This document shows positions 17,008 through 26,189 of a stretch of DNA of 64,000 nt, piece after piece. The stretch lies in NCBI RefSeq assembly GCF_022179185.1, contig NZ_BPQJ01000013.1:116120-180119 (forward strand), written 5' to 3'. The translations under genes and the position numbers were made by a program. The stretch is from Methylobacterium frigidaeris. GTDB lineage: Bacteria > Pseudomonadota > Alphaproteobacteria > Rhizobiales > Beijerinckiaceae. Under the pieces are notes generated by a model. The model saw nothing but the letters and a program-made list of their open reading frames with translations. It was not told where the DNA came from and searched no databases. Position 1 is the stretch's first letter. The number at the start of each line of letters is the position of its first letter.

Positions 17008-19079
17008 CGCGACGCCTCCTTCGGGTTCGGGCCCCAGAAGAACTGGTCCATGCGGTAGATCCCGATCAGGGCCGTCGGCTTCCAGCTGTAGGTCTGTTTG
17101 TCGGGCACGTTGAGCAGCCGGGTCTTGGCCACCACCGGTTGGAGCGCGCCCGAGACGGTGCCGATCACCCACTGGTTCTCGGCCCGGTTCCGCAGCATCT
17201 CGCCCCAGATCGTCGCCTGCTCGGCATTGTCGGCCGTCGCCATCCAGCGGGCGTTGAGGTCGATCAGCACCTTCGCCTCGGGAATGTCGCAGGGCTCGCC
17301 CTCCTTACCCCGCGTCTCGACGTACTGCCCCCATTTCGGCCAGGCATAGGTGTCCTGGTGGACCGGGGCGAGCTCGTCGGGCGACATCTCGGCGGTCGGC
17401 ATCGCGAGGTCGAGGCCTTGCGCCGCCACCATCACGGCGGCGCCCGAATAGGCGCGGTTGCGCAGCACCGTGCGGTCCTGCGGCTTGACGAACAGCTTGA
17501 TGCCGACCTCGCGCCAGAATTCCGAGATGAGGGTCAGCCCGTCGGTGAGCATGCTGCTCTCGCCGTCGGTCTCGACCACGATCTCCAGCTCGCGCCCGTC
17601 GGGCAGGAGGCGGATGCCGGCGCCGTTGCGCTGCGTCAGCCCGATCTCGTCGAGGAGGCGCGAGGCTTCCGCGGGGTCGTAACCGGCATGGAGGGTGCGG
17701 TACTCGGGCTTGTAGAGCGGGCTCTTCTCGACGACCGTGTCGTTGCCCTCGATGCCGAGCCCGAACAGCAGGGCGTTGTTGAGGGTGCGCCGGTCGATGG
17801 CGAGGGACAGGGCGCGGCGGTAGCGCAGGTCGCGGTTGAGCGTGCGCCAGACCGGATCGGTGACGGTCAGGTTGGGATAGAGCGCCAGTTCCGAGCCGCG
17901 CGCAGTGGGCCAGAGATGGGTGCGGTAGCCCTTTGCGCGCTCGCCCTCGCGCAGGATCGGGATGTCCTCCATGTTGAGGCCGCGGAACAGCAGGTCGGCC
18001 TCGCCGGCATTGGCCTTGGCGGCGAGCAGCCCGCCCGCCGCCACGTCCATGTTCACCTTGTCGATGTAGGGCAGCTGCTGCCCGTTGGTGTCGACCCGGT
18101 GGTAATAGGGATTGCGCACGAAGACGAAGCGGGCCGCCGGCGCGATGGTGGTGACGCGCCAGGGCTGGAGCGTGGGCAGATCGGGATTGGTCTGCTCGAA
18201 CATCGCGTCGAGCCGGTTGTGGAGCGCCGCCCAGCCCTTGACCTTGGCCTGCTTCACCAGCGGCTCGATCTCGGCCTTCGGCGTGTAGCGCGGGTTGAAG
18301 CGTCTCAGGTAATGCGCCGGGCGATAGATGAAGGGATCGCGCGGCGAGGCCAGTTCCGGCAGGAAGCGGGGATTGGGCTTGTCCCAGGTGAAGCGGACGT
18401 GGAGCGGGTCGATCAGCTCGAAGCGCGGCGCCTGCCCGTCGACCATCATGAATTCCGGCGGGCCGGAGGGGCTCAGCTCCTTGTTGAGGGCGACGTCCTC
18501 CCACCAGTAGCGGATGTCCTCCGCCGTGAAAGGCTGGCCGTCGGACCACCGATGGCCCTCGCGCAAGGTGAAGGTGTAGATCCTGTCGCCGTCGTTCTCG
18601 AACTTGTCCAGAATGTCGGGCTGCAGCGTCAGCTTCTCGTCGTAGCCGACGAGGCGGGTGTAGCTGTAGGTCGAGATGTAGCGGATGTCCCGGGCCTTCG
18701 AGACCAGGGTGACGATGTCACCGCCGGGCTTGCCGATCCGGCGGCCTTGCGCGGCGGGGTCGACGACGAGGGGCTGCTTGGGCAGGCGGTCGGTGAGGGA
18801 TTCGGCGGCGAGGGCGGGAGCCGCACCCAGGAACAACAAGACGGACAGAGCGATGCCCGCCCAACCCTCCCCCCTGTGCGGGGGAGGGTGCCCGGCGGAT
18901 GCCGGACGGGAGAGGGGCAGCGCGACGGCGCAGGATGTGGCGCCCTTCATGAAGCGCGCGACCTCTCCGGAAGCGGCGTCTCCTCTCCCGCCCCGCTCGG
19001 CGGGGCACCCTCCCCCGCAGAGGGGGGAGGGTTCAGCAGCGGCGGCGTTCGTGAACAGGTTTCCGAACCGAACCGTCAT
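17004..19079 (-). CDS. PepT-family ABC transporter substrate-binding protein with repeat-encoded leader
   Basis: A large periplasmic binding protein (691 residues as read). The mature part is typical of family 5: RYISTYSYTRLVGYDEKL, LREGHRWSDGQPFTAEDIRYWWED and ALSLAIDRRTLNNALLFG. A normal export helix, GIALSVLLFLGAAPALA, ends near residue 91. It is preceded by about 57 residues encoded by a palindromic repeat (18863-19033). The start at 19079 overlaps the stop of the methyltransferase-like gene (ATGA), which supports translation through the repeat. A later start, such as the Met in RFMKGATS, is possible. Substrate is an oligopeptide or oligosaccharide. Confidence 0.85.
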   Translation of the reverse strand: MTVRFGNLFTNAAAAEPSPLCGGGCPAERGGRGDAASGEVARFMKGATSCAVALPLSRPASAGHPPPHRGEGWAGIALSVLLFLGAAPALAAESLTDRLPKQPLVVDPAAQGRRIGKPGGDIVTLVSKARDIRYISTYSYTRLVGYDEKLTLQPDILDKFENDGDRIYTFTLREGHRWSDGQPFTAEDIRYWWEDVALNKELSPSGPPEFMMVDGQAPRFELIDPLHVRFTWDKPNPRFLPELASPRDPFIYRPAHYLRRFNPRYTPKAEIEPLVKQAKVKGWAALHNRLDAMFEQTNPDLPTLQPWRVTTIAPAARFVFVRNPYYHRVDTNGQQLPYIDKVNMDVAAGGLLAAKANAGEADLLFRGLNMEDIPILREGERAKGYRTHLWPTARGSELALYPNLTVTDPVWRTLNRDLRYRRALSLAIDRRTLNNALLFGLGIEGNDTVVEKSPLYKPEYRTLHAGYDPAEASRLLDEIGLTQRNGAGIRLLPDGRELEIVVETDGESSMLTDGLTLISEFWREVGIKLFVKPQDRTVLRNRAYSGAAVMVAAQGLDLAMPTAEMSPDELAPVHQDTYAWPKWGQYVETRGKEGEPCDIPEAKVLIDLNARWMATADNAEQATIWGEMLRNRAENQWVIGTVSGALQPVVAKTRLLNVPDKQTYSWKPTALIGIYRMDQFFWGPNPKEASR
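18863..19033. repeat. Palindromic repeat element inserted in frame in a coding sequence
   Basis: About 171 bases with near-identical inverted ends: AACCCTCCCCCCT at the left and AGGGGGGAGGGTT at the right, continuing inward for about 55 bases each side. The centre is non-palindromic. The length read this way is a multiple of three, and the gene stays open across it. It lies in the leader-coding part of the binding-protein gene, where extra residues before the export helix may be tolerated. Confidence 0.75.
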
Positions 19080-19957
19080 GTCCCGTCCCTCCCGTGCAGG
19101 CGCACCCAGGTGAGACGGGTGGGCGAGTAGCCGGTCGCGGCGTGCAGGTCGTCGAAGGCGTGGGTGGCGGCGATGGCCGCGCGGGCAGCCTCGGCTTCCG
19201 GGTCGTCGGGCCGGTAGACGAATTCCCGGCCGTTGCGGCGCCAGCGCACCGGCTCGCCGGAGCGGGGCGCGGTCAGCATCGCGATGGTCGGGAAGGCCGG
19301 CCCGCCATGGGCGTGGAGCCGGTGCGCCGCGGCGTCGTCGTCGAAGATCAGCCGCGTCAGGCGGCGCTCGCGGGCTTCCAGCACCCGCCGGGCCTGGCTG
19401 ATATGGTCGTCGAAGAAGCCGACCGCCCGGTCGGGGTCGAGGCGTGGCAGGCTCGCCGCCGACCAGTCGCCGGCGTGGTAGTGGGCGCGGGCGTCGCGGT
19501 AGCGTAGCCCTGAGAGGTCCGGATCGAAGCAGAAGATCTCGGCCCCCGGGCAGGCTTGGCGCATCACCCAGGTGGTGAGGCCGCGAAACACCCCCGATTC
19601 GACGATCACCTCAGGCGAGAGCGCCCGCATCAGCACGTAGAGCTGGAGCGCGCCGTTGAAGCCGTTGCCACCCCGCTTCTGCGCCACCGGCGCCGAGGCG
19701 ATCAGCTCCCAGAAGGTCGCGACGGCGGGCGCGGCGCCGCCCGGCAGCGACAGGCCGGATCCGGCGAGGTCGTGGTCGAGGCGAGCGGCGGCCGCCGCGA
19801 TCAGGGCGTCGGTCTCGGGACCGGAGAGCGGGCGATGGTTCCAGTCGGACACCGCCGGAACGAGGTCGTAGCCGAGGCGGTCGAACAGGCGGCCGAGGAA
19901 GCGGCGGCGCAGCCGCTCGACGAAGGGGTGGGGACGGAGGGCGGCGCCGTGGGGCAT
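19076..19957 (-). CDS. Class I SAM-dependent methyltransferase-like protein
   Basis: A 293-residue protein. The segment VIVESGVFRGLTTWVMRQACPGAEIFCFDPDLSGLRYRDA (about residues 115-155) has the motif I glycine loop and the acidic end of beta 2 of a Rossmann methyltransferase, in a form seen in TylF/CmcI-like and capsule-related proteins. Later acidic pairs (GFFDDHISQ, LIFDDDAAAH) could bind a metal or substrate. The gene sits between the ATPase and the binding-protein genes of an importer operon and overlaps the latter by four bases, so it is co-expressed with transport. Its substrate is unknown. It might modify an imported compound or a surface glycan. Confidence 0.65.
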   Translation of the reverse strand: MPHGAALRPHPFVERLRRRFLGRLFDRLGYDLVPAVSDWNHRPLSGPETDALIAAAAARLDHDLAGSGLSLPGGAAPAVATFWELIASAPVAQKRGGNGFNGALQLYVLMRALSPEVIVESGVFRGLTTWVMRQACPGAEIFCFDPDLSGLRYRDARAHYHAGDWSAASLPRLDPDRAVGFFDDHISQARRVLEARERRLTRLIFDDDAAAHRLHAHGGPAFPTIAMLTAPRSGEPVRWRRNGREFVYRPDDPEAEAARAAIAATHAFDDLHAATGYSPTRLTWVRLHGRDGT

Positions 19958-19975
19958 CGGGGTCTCGTAGAGGGT

Positions 19976-21853
19976 TCAGGCGGCTTGCCGGAGCATCGGC
20001 CCGGAGACCCGGACGAAATGCCCGGGCTCGATCTCGGTCATGGTGCCGGCCGCGCCGCCGGTGAGGCGGTAGGGCTCGGGCCAGCTCGCCGGGTCGGAGA
20101 AGCGGTCGCTCATCAGGAGCTTCAGGTCGAGGGGATGGTCGAGGTCGGGTTCCGGCACCGCGGCGAGCAGCGCCCGCGTGTAGGGATGGGCCGGGTTCCT
20201 GAACAAAGCCTCCTTCGGCGCCTCCTCGACGATGTAGCCCCGGCACATCACCGCGATCGTGTCGGCGATGTAGTCGACCACCGCGAGGTTGTGGGAGACG
20301 AACAGGTAGGAGACGCCGAGGCTCGCCTGCAGATCCTTCAGGAGGTTGAGCACCTGGGCCTGGACCGAGACGTCGAGGGCCGAGACCGGCTCGTCGCAGA
20401 GCAGCACCCGGGGCTTGAGGGCGAGCGCCCGCGCGATGCCGAGACGCTGGCGCTGGCCGCCCGAGAAGGCGTGCGGATAGCGCCGCAGCGAGGTCTGGTC
20501 GAGCCCGACCATGTCGAGCAGTTCCTTGGCGCGCTCGTAGCGCTCGTCGGAGGTGCCGACGCCGTGGATGCGCAGGGGCTCGGTCAGGAGCTCGTAGACC
20601 GTCATGCGCGGGTTGAGCGACGAGAACGGGTCCTGGAACACGAACTGCACCGCGCGGCGGAAGTCCTTCAGCTCCCGGTCCTTGAGCGCGAAGACGTCCC
20701 GCGGCCCTCTCCCAGAGCCGTCGTCGAAGGTCACGGTGCCGGCATCGGGGCGCAGGGCCCGCATCACCACCTTCGACAGGGTGGTCTTCCCGCAGCCCGA
20801 CTCGCCGACGAGGCCGAGCGTGCGGCCCGGATGCAGCTCAAGCGACACGCCGTTGACGGCGTTGATGGTGCGGGTCTTCCCCTTGAACCAGCCCGAGCGC
20901 AGGGTGAAGGACTTGCGTACCCCCTCGATGGCGAGCAGCGGCCCGGCCGGATCGGGCCGGTGCGGCTCGCCGGCCTTGCGGGCGAGCACCGCGCTCTTGA
21001 CCTCGCGGATCGGGGTCAGCCGCTCGCCGGCCTCCATGTGGAAGCGCGGCACCGCCCGCATCAGGGCCTTGAGGTAGGGGTGGCCGGGCCGGCGGAAGAT
21101 GTCGTCCCGCGAGCCCGCCTCCATCACCCGGCCGCGATACATCACCACGACGTCGTCGGCCATGTTGGCGACGACGCCGAGATCGTGGGTGATGAGCAGC
21201 ATCGCCATGCCGGTCTCGGCCTGCAATTCGCGCATCAGCTCCAGGATCTGCGCCTGGGTGGTCACGTCGAGGGCCGTCGTCGGCTCGTCGGCGATGAGGA
21301 GGGCGGGCCGGGTGATCAGCGCCATGGCGATCATGGCGCGCTGGCGCAGGCCGCCCGACAGCTCGAACGGATAGGTGACCAGCGCCCGCTTCGGGTCCGG
21401 GAAGCCGACGCGCTCGAACACCTCGATCGCCCGGGCCCTGGCCCGATCGGCCGAGACGTCGGCGTGAAGGCGCAGGGCCTCGGTGACCTGGTCGCCGACG
21501 GTGTGGAGCGGCGACAGCGAGGTCATCGGCTCCTGGAAGATCATCGCGATGCGCCCGCCGCGCAAGCTCTGCATCCGGGACGAATCGGCTTTCAGCCCCG
21601 CGATGTCGGTGCCGCCGGGAGGGCCGGACGGGTCGGCGAGGCGGATCGCTCCGCCGGTGATCCGCGCGACCTTGGGCAGGATCTGCAGGATCGCCTGCGC
21701 GGTGACCGACTTGCCCGAGCCCGATTCGCCGACGAGCGCCACGGTGCGGCCCGCCGGCACGTCGAGGGACAGGCCGTCGACCGCCCGGAACGAGCCGGAA
21801 TCGGTCGTGAAATCGACCTTGAGGTCGCGGATCGACAGGAGCGGTGCCGTCAT
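19976..21853 (-). CDS. PepT-family ABC transporter ATP-binding protein, tandem ATPases fused
   Basis: A 625-residue protein with two ATPase domains, the equivalent of DppD plus DppF in one chain. Domain 1 has [14 protein letters not shown], the signature [15 protein letters not shown] and [13 protein letters not shown]. Domain 2 has [29 protein letters not shown] and [13 protein letters not shown]. Each domain ends with an oligopeptide-type C-terminal motif ([16 protein letters not shown] and [18 protein letters not shown]). It leads the operon that also encodes the methyltransferase-like protein, binding protein and two permeases. It begins 45 bases downstream of the end of the glycosyltransferase block, so read-through from that block is possible. 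Confidence 0.92.
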   Translation of the reverse strand: MTAPLLSIRDLKVDFTTDSGSFRAVDGLSLDVPAGRTVALVGESGSGKSVTAQAILQILPKVARITGGAIRLADPSGPPGGTDIAGLKADSSRMQSLRGGRIAMIFQEPMTSLSPLHTVGDQVTEALRLHADVSADRARARAIEVFERVGFPDPKRALVTYPFELSGGLRQRAMIAMALITRPALLIADEPTTALDVTTQAQILELMRELQAETGMAMLLITHDLGVVANMADDVVVMYRGRVMEAGSRDDIFRRPGHPYLKALMRAVPRFHMEAGERLTPIREVKSAVLARKAGEPHRPDPAGPLLAIEGVRKSFTLRSGWFKGKTRTINAVNGVSLELHPGRTLGLVGESGCGKTTLSKVVMRALRPDAGTVTFDDGSGRGPRDVFALKDRELKDFRRAVQFVFQDPFSSLNPRMTVYELLTEPLRIHGVGTSDERYERAKELLDMVGLDQTSLRRYPHAFSGGQRQRLGIARALALKPRVLLCDEPVSALDVSVQAQVLNLLKDLQASLGVSYLFVSHNLAVVDYIADTIAVMCRGYIVEEAPKEALFRNPAHPYTRALLAAVPEPDLDHPLDLKLLMSDRFSDPASWPEPYRLTGGAAGTMTEIEPGHFVRVSGPMLRQAA

Positions 21854-21898
21854 CCTGGTGCCGTGCTGTCCTCTCGGGGCGCGAGGGCGCTCCCGGAT

Positions 21899-23842
21899 CT
21901 ATCGGAAGATAGGGTCCGTTTGTGACACGGGCGACGCCGCGGGCGCAAACAAAGCGGCGGCACGCGATATTCTCGATGCTCGGTTCTTCGCAGCGTGGGA
22001 GGCGAGGCAGTCGAGGAGGCGCTCGCAGAAGTCCCAGGTCGTCCCGTCCTGCACGAGGTGGTGGGTGAGCAGCCCGACCGGGCCGCCCTCCGCCACCGCC
22101 CGGGCCGCGCGGGCGACGATGCCCTCCGGATCGGCGAGCCCGCCGCCGGAGCGCCAGGCGATCGGGTCGATCGCGGCGTGGGCCTGGGCGAGGCCGGGCA
22201 CCGGCGGCAGGGGATGGGCCGCCGAGAGGCCGCGATAGTGGAGGGCCGGCAGGTGCTCGGGCAGGTCGGGGGCGATGCGGTTCCAGGGCGGGACCAGCAC
22301 CGGCAGCAGGCGGTGGCCGAGGCGGGCGTGGGAGAGCGCCAGGGCTTCCACCGCATCGGCGCGCAACGCCGCCAGGGGCCGATGCGAGCCGAACTCCGCC
22401 TTCCTGGCGTCGGCGGGCGCGTGGTTGGCGTGAGCGAGGCCGTGGACGAGGAGGTCGATCCCGGGCTCGTCCGCGATGCGCGCCGTCAGCGACGGCTCGG
22501 CCCGGGCCGGCACCGCCGCGAGGGCGACCGGCCAGCCGGTCCGGGCCGCCAGGGCGAGCAGGCGGTCGAGGGCGGGGGTGTGGGCGGTCGCGTCGTCGTC
22601 GCGCCACCAGAGGGTGACGGTGCGGCCTTCGTCCGCGGCGCGGGCGAGGGCGTCGGTGAGGGGCGTGACGTCGGGAGACGGATGACGAGCCGGCGCTCGC
22701 CCCTTTCCCGTGGGAACGGGAGTGCCCAGCATCTCCTCCACGATCGCCACGCTCCGCCGCGCCCCGTCGCGGGCGATGGCGTGGCCGGTGGCCGGCGGTG
22801 GAGTGGAGAGAGCTGCCGCGGCCAGATGCTCTGCCGTCAGCTCGCTCTCCGGCAGCACTCTCGCGAGACCGTGAGCGGCCAAGGTCTCGGCGCGCAGGCG
22901 CTGCTCGGTCTCCTGGCCGGCCTCGAACGGCACCAGCAGGGCCGGGCAGCCGCCGTGCAGGAGGTCCAGCACCGTGTTGTAGCCGGCCTGGCTGACCGAG
23001 AGCGCGGCGCCCGCCAGGAGGGCGCGAAAATCCGGCCGGGCCCGCTCGACGATGGCGTTCGCGGGCGCCGCCGCCGCCAGGCCGGCGAAGGCGGGCTCCG
23101 GCACGGCACGGCCGACGAGGATGCGCCAGGACAGGTCCGGGGTGAGCGCCGCCGCCGCGACGGCCGCCTCCTGCAACGGCAGCCCCGCGGCACTGGAGCC
23201 GCCCGAGACCACGATGCCGGAGCGGGGACCGCCCGGGGCGGGACTCGTCTCGGCCTCGTCGACGTAGCCGGTATAGCGCAGGCGCCGCGCCACGGCGGCC
23301 TCGACCGGCCAGGAGGCGTCGAGGGGCAGGAAGGCGGGATCGCCGTGGACCAGCACGGCGTCGTAGGCGTCGAGGCGCGCGTGGGTGGCGGCGACCCGCT
23401 CAGGGCGGCTCGGGGTCGCGAGGATGTCGCGGATCGAGGCGAGGAGCAGGGGGCGCGGCGAGGCCGCCCGAACGGCCTCGACCAGGGCCTCGAATTCCGG
23501 CGCCAGCACCCGGCGGCCGAAGGGATAGAGCTCGGTGACGACCGCGTCGGGTGCGGCCTCGGCGAAGGCGGCGAGCAGGGTGTCGCGGCGGGCCGCCAGG
23601 CGCTCCGCCGTCACCGGCGCGCCCTCCGGGTCGAGGAGCGCCGTGAAGGCCGTGCCGGTGATGCGCAGGGGCGGCAGCTGCACCAGGCTGATGCGGTCGA
23701 GGCGGGGCAGCGGCACCGGCATGCCGCCGGAGACGAGCGTCACGGCGTGGCCGGCGCCCGCGAAGGCCCGCGCCAGCGCCGCCGCCCGGGTGAGATGCCC
23801 GGCGCCGAGGAGGTGGGTGACGGCGATCAGGATCCGGCTCAT
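21899..23842 (-). CDS. Bifunctional glycosyltransferase / polysaccharide-deacetylase-like fusion
   Basis: A 647-residue two-domain protein. Residues 1 to about 365 form a GT28/MurG-like transferase: [24 protein letters not shown] at the N terminus, [16 protein letters not shown] mid-chain, and the donor-site region [38 protein letters not shown]. After a Pro-rich linker, residues from about 390 look like a carbohydrate deacetylase: [16 protein letters not shown] with the acidic metal-site cluster, [13 protein letters not shown] and [12 protein letters not shown]. The start overlaps the stop of the next gene upstream (ATGA). It is the last of four coupled transferase genes, so it probably acts on the same glycan. 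The deacetylase call is weaker than the transferase call. Confidence 0.75.
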   Translation of the reverse strand: MSRILIAVTHLLGAGHLTRAAALARAFAGAGHAVTLVSGGMPVPLPRLDRISLVQLPPLRITGTAFTALLDPEGAPVTAERLAARRDTLLAAFAEAAPDAVVTELYPFGRRVLAPEFEALVEAVRAASPRPLLLASIRDILATPSRPERVAATHARLDAYDAVLVHGDPAFLPLDASWPVEAAVARRLRYTGYVDEAETSPAPGGPRSGIVVSGGSSAAGLPLQEAAVAAAALTPDLSWRILVGRAVPEPAFAGLAAAAPANAIVERARPDFRALLAGAALSVSQAGYNTVLDLLHGGCPALLVPFEAGQETEQRLRAETLAAHGLARVLPESELTAEHLAAAALSTPPPATGHAIARDGARRSVAIVEEMLGTPVPTGKGRAPARHPSPDVTPLTDALARAADEGRTVTLWWRDDDATAHTPALDRLLALAARTGWPVALAAVPARAEPSLTARIADEPGIDLLVHGLAHANHAPADARKAEFGSHRPLAALRADAVEALALSHARLGHRLLPVLVPPWNRIAPDLPEHLPALHYRGLSAAHPLPPVPGLAQAHAAIDPIAWRSGGGLADPEGIVARAARAVAEGGPVGLLTHHLVQDGTTWDFCERLLDCLASHAAKNRASRISRAAALFAPAASPVSQTDPIFR

Positions 23843-24936
23843 GCCTGACGCTCCCGCAGGAGCGGGGCGAGGGCCGCGCGCAGGAGGGCCGCAGAGGCCA
23901 TCAGGCCACGCTCCTCGCGGGCGAAGGCGAGAGCGGCCCCCCGCATCGCCGCGAGGCGCTCGGGCGCCGCGGCGAGGTCGCGGATCGCTGCGGCGAGCGC
24001 TGCGGCGTCGCCCGGCGGCGCCACGCGGCCGGTCACGCGATCGCGCACCACGTCGGGCACGCCGCCATAGCCGCCGGCGACCACCGGGCAGCCATGAGCC
24101 TGTGCCTCCAGCAGCGCCACGCAGTAGGCCTCGTTGACGGCCGGCCAGACCAGCAGGTCGGCGGCAGCGTAGAGGGCCGAGAGCCCGGCCGGTGCCAAGG
24201 TGCCGTGCTGGCGCACGCGGGGACCGAAGGGCGCGAGCAGGGCCGCGACCTCCGCCGCCGCCGGGCCGTCGCCGGCGACGTCGAGGATCCAGGGACGGTC
24301 GCCGAGCTGCGCCAGGGCCTCGGCCAGCAGGCGGTAGGAGGCGAGCTTGTCGCCCTCCCGCATCATCGCGACGGTGAGGAGGCGCAAGGGGCCGGGCGCT
24401 CGCCCGGCCTCGGGCAGCGGCCAATCGGCCGGATCGAGGAAGGGCGGCAGGTCGGCGAGCAGCTGCCGCCCCGGCCGCGCCGTCTCGAGCGCCGGCCGGT
24501 CGCGGCGGTTCATGACGAGGACCAGGTCCGCCGCGTCGAGGGCCGCCTCGGCTCCGGCATGGCCCAGCGCGTGCGGGCCGGCGGCACGCTTCGGCGCCCG
24601 CGAGCCCTCCGCCACCACGTAGGGAATGCCGAGGACCCGCGACACCGCCGGTCCGATCCAGTCCGGCGCCTTGTAGTAGACGTGATAGGTGAACCAGAGG
24701 GCGGGCGGGTCGGCGCGGTACGCCGTGACCAGGCGCGCGGCCTGCCTCAGCGCCTCCTCCCGCAGGATCGGATGCCGGGACCCGTCGGGATCGCGGGTAC
24801 GCAGGGAACTAGCGACCTCCGGCGCGAACCCGGCCGCCGCGAGCGCCCGCAGGAAGAGCCGCGCCATCGTGCGCTCGCCGGACGGCACCGGGTGGTCCGG
24901 GGCCTTGAGGGGAGCGTAGAAGGCGATCCGGGTCAT
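23839..24936 (-). CDS. Glycosyltransferase family 4 protein
   Basis: A 365-residue GT-B transferase. The N-terminal half binds acceptor (IAFYAPLKAPDHPVPSGERTMARLFLRAL). The C-terminal donor site shows LLTVAMMREGDKLASYRLLAEAL, LDVAGDGPAAAEV and the EX7E-type segment NEAYCVALLEAQAHGCPVVAGGYGGVPDVV. Its ATG overlaps the preceding stop by four bases (24933-24936), and its own stop overlaps the next start. It is probably cytoplasmic or membrane-peripheral and adds one sugar to a lipid-linked or surface glycan. Donor and acceptor are not readable. Confidence 0.82.
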   Translation of the reverse strand: MTRIAFYAPLKAPDHPVPSGERTMARLFLRALAAAGFAPEVASSLRTRDPDGSRHPILREEALRQAARLVTAYRADPPALWFTYHVYYKAPDWIGPAVSRVLGIPYVVAEGSRAPKRAAGPHALGHAGAEAALDAADLVLVMNRRDRPALETARPGRQLLADLPPFLDPADWPLPEAGRAPGPLRLLTVAMMREGDKLASYRLLAEALAQLGDRPWILDVAGDGPAAAEVAALLAPFGPRVRQHGTLAPAGLSALYAAADLLVWPAVNEAYCVALLEAQAHGCPVVAGGYGGVPDVVRDRVTGRVAPPGDAAALAAAIRDLAAAPERLAAMRGAALAFAREERGLMASAALLRAALAPLLRERQA

Positions 24937-26177
24937 CGCCCGGCCGCATCCTTGAGCAGGCGGGCCACCCTCTCGAACCCGGCCTCGGCGCCGAACTCCG
25001 CCCGCAGCCGGTCGAGGGCCGCGCCGGCGAGGCGGGCCCGCTCGGCGGGATCGCGGGCGAGCAGGTTGACGGCGTTCGAGAGCGCCCCCCAGTCGCCCGG
25101 CGGCACCAGCCGGCCCTCGATGCCGTCGCGCAGGAATTCCGGGATGCCGGCGAAGTCGGTGGCGACCACCGCGAGGCCCTGGGAGGCCGCCTCCATGATG
25201 ACGTTCGGCAGCCCGTCGCGGTCGCCCGACGGCGCGGGCTTGGCCGGCAGCACGAACAGGTCGGCCTCGCGCAGGAGCGCCACCACCTCGGGCTGGGGCT
25301 TGGGGCCGAGAAAGAGCACCTTCTGCGACAGGCCCAGGGACGCCGCCTTCTGGCGCAACGCCGCCAGCGCCTCGCCGCCGCCGACATGGGCGAGGCGCCA
25401 GTGCAGGTCGGGGGGAAGGGCGGCCAGCGCATCGAGGAGGTCGTCGAAGCCCTTCTTCGCCACCGCCCGGCCGACCGTGACGACCCGCAAGGGATCGGCC
25501 GGATCCGACCCGTCCCGGGACGGGCGGCTCTCCGGGGGCGCGGGAAACCGCGACAGGTCGAGGCCGTGATAGACGAGCGAGACCCGCTCCGGATTCCCCG
25601 AGAGCGCGCGCAGGCGCGCCGCGCCGGCCGCCGTGCAGGTCACCGCGAAGCTCAGCCGCGCATCGTCGAGCTTCTCCGTCAGCTCCCAGTCCGGCGTGGT
25701 CCAGATGTCCTTGGCGTGGGCGGACGCGCTCCAGCTCCGCCCGGTCAGGAGCGCGGCGTAACGCGCCACCGAGGCCGGGGTGTGCAGGTAATGGACGTGG
25801 ATGTGCTCGATCTCGGCCGGCAGCTCGCGGGCGAGCACCAGGGCCTGGCCGAGGCGCCGGCCGCGATTGGGGGTGAGGTCGCGGGCGAGGTCGCGCCAGG
25901 CGAGGCCTATCAGCGGCAGGAGGCCCGGCCGGCGCAGGGCCGACAGGGCGCCGCGCAGGACCCGGAGCGGCGCCTGGTAGAGGTATTCGGGCAGGTAGGC
26001 GACAGGGGCGCGGATCTGCCGGTGCATCGGGTGCACGGCGCCGTCATGCGGCTGACGGAGGGACCAGATCGCGAGATCCAGGCCCCGCGCCTCGAGGCCG
26101 AGCAGCTCCTGGGCGATGAAGGTCTCGGACAGGCGCGGATAGCCCTTGACGAGGACGGCGATGCGGAGCGGGGGCAT
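24933..26177 (-). CDS. Glycosyltransferase family 4 protein, WcaL/colanic-acid type
   Basis: A 414-residue GT4 enzyme. The start LRIAVLVKGYPRLSETFIAQELLGLEARG is the hallmark of the WcaL/AmsK branch of exopolysaccharide transferases. Further features are HIHVHYLHTPASVARYAALLTG, the acceptor-side SASAHAKDIWTT, and the donor-side RVVTVGRAVAKKGFDDLLDAL and PSGDRDGLPNVIMEAASQGLAVVATDFAGIPE. It lies 12 bases downstream of the COG4671-type transferase gene and overlaps the next. Its role is elongation of an extracellular or surface polysaccharide, inferred from family. Confidence 0.85.
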   Translation of the reverse strand: MPPLRIAVLVKGYPRLSETFIAQELLGLEARGLDLAIWSLRQPHDGAVHPMHRQIRAPVAYLPEYLYQAPLRVLRGALSALRRPGLLPLIGLAWRDLARDLTPNRGRRLGQALVLARELPAEIEHIHVHYLHTPASVARYAALLTGRSWSASAHAKDIWTTPDWELTEKLDDARLSFAVTCTAAGAARLRALSGNPERVSLVYHGLDLSRFPAPPESRPSRDGSDPADPLRVVTVGRAVAKKGFDDLLDALAALPPDLHWRLAHVGGGEALAALRQKAASLGLSQKVLFLGPKPQPEVVALLREADLFVLPAKPAPSGDRDGLPNVIMEAASQGLAVVATDFAGIPEFLRDGIEGRLVPPGDWGALSNAVNLLARDPAERARLAGAALDRLRAEFGAEAGFERVARLLKDAAGR

Positions 26178-26189
26178 GGGAGGAATGGC

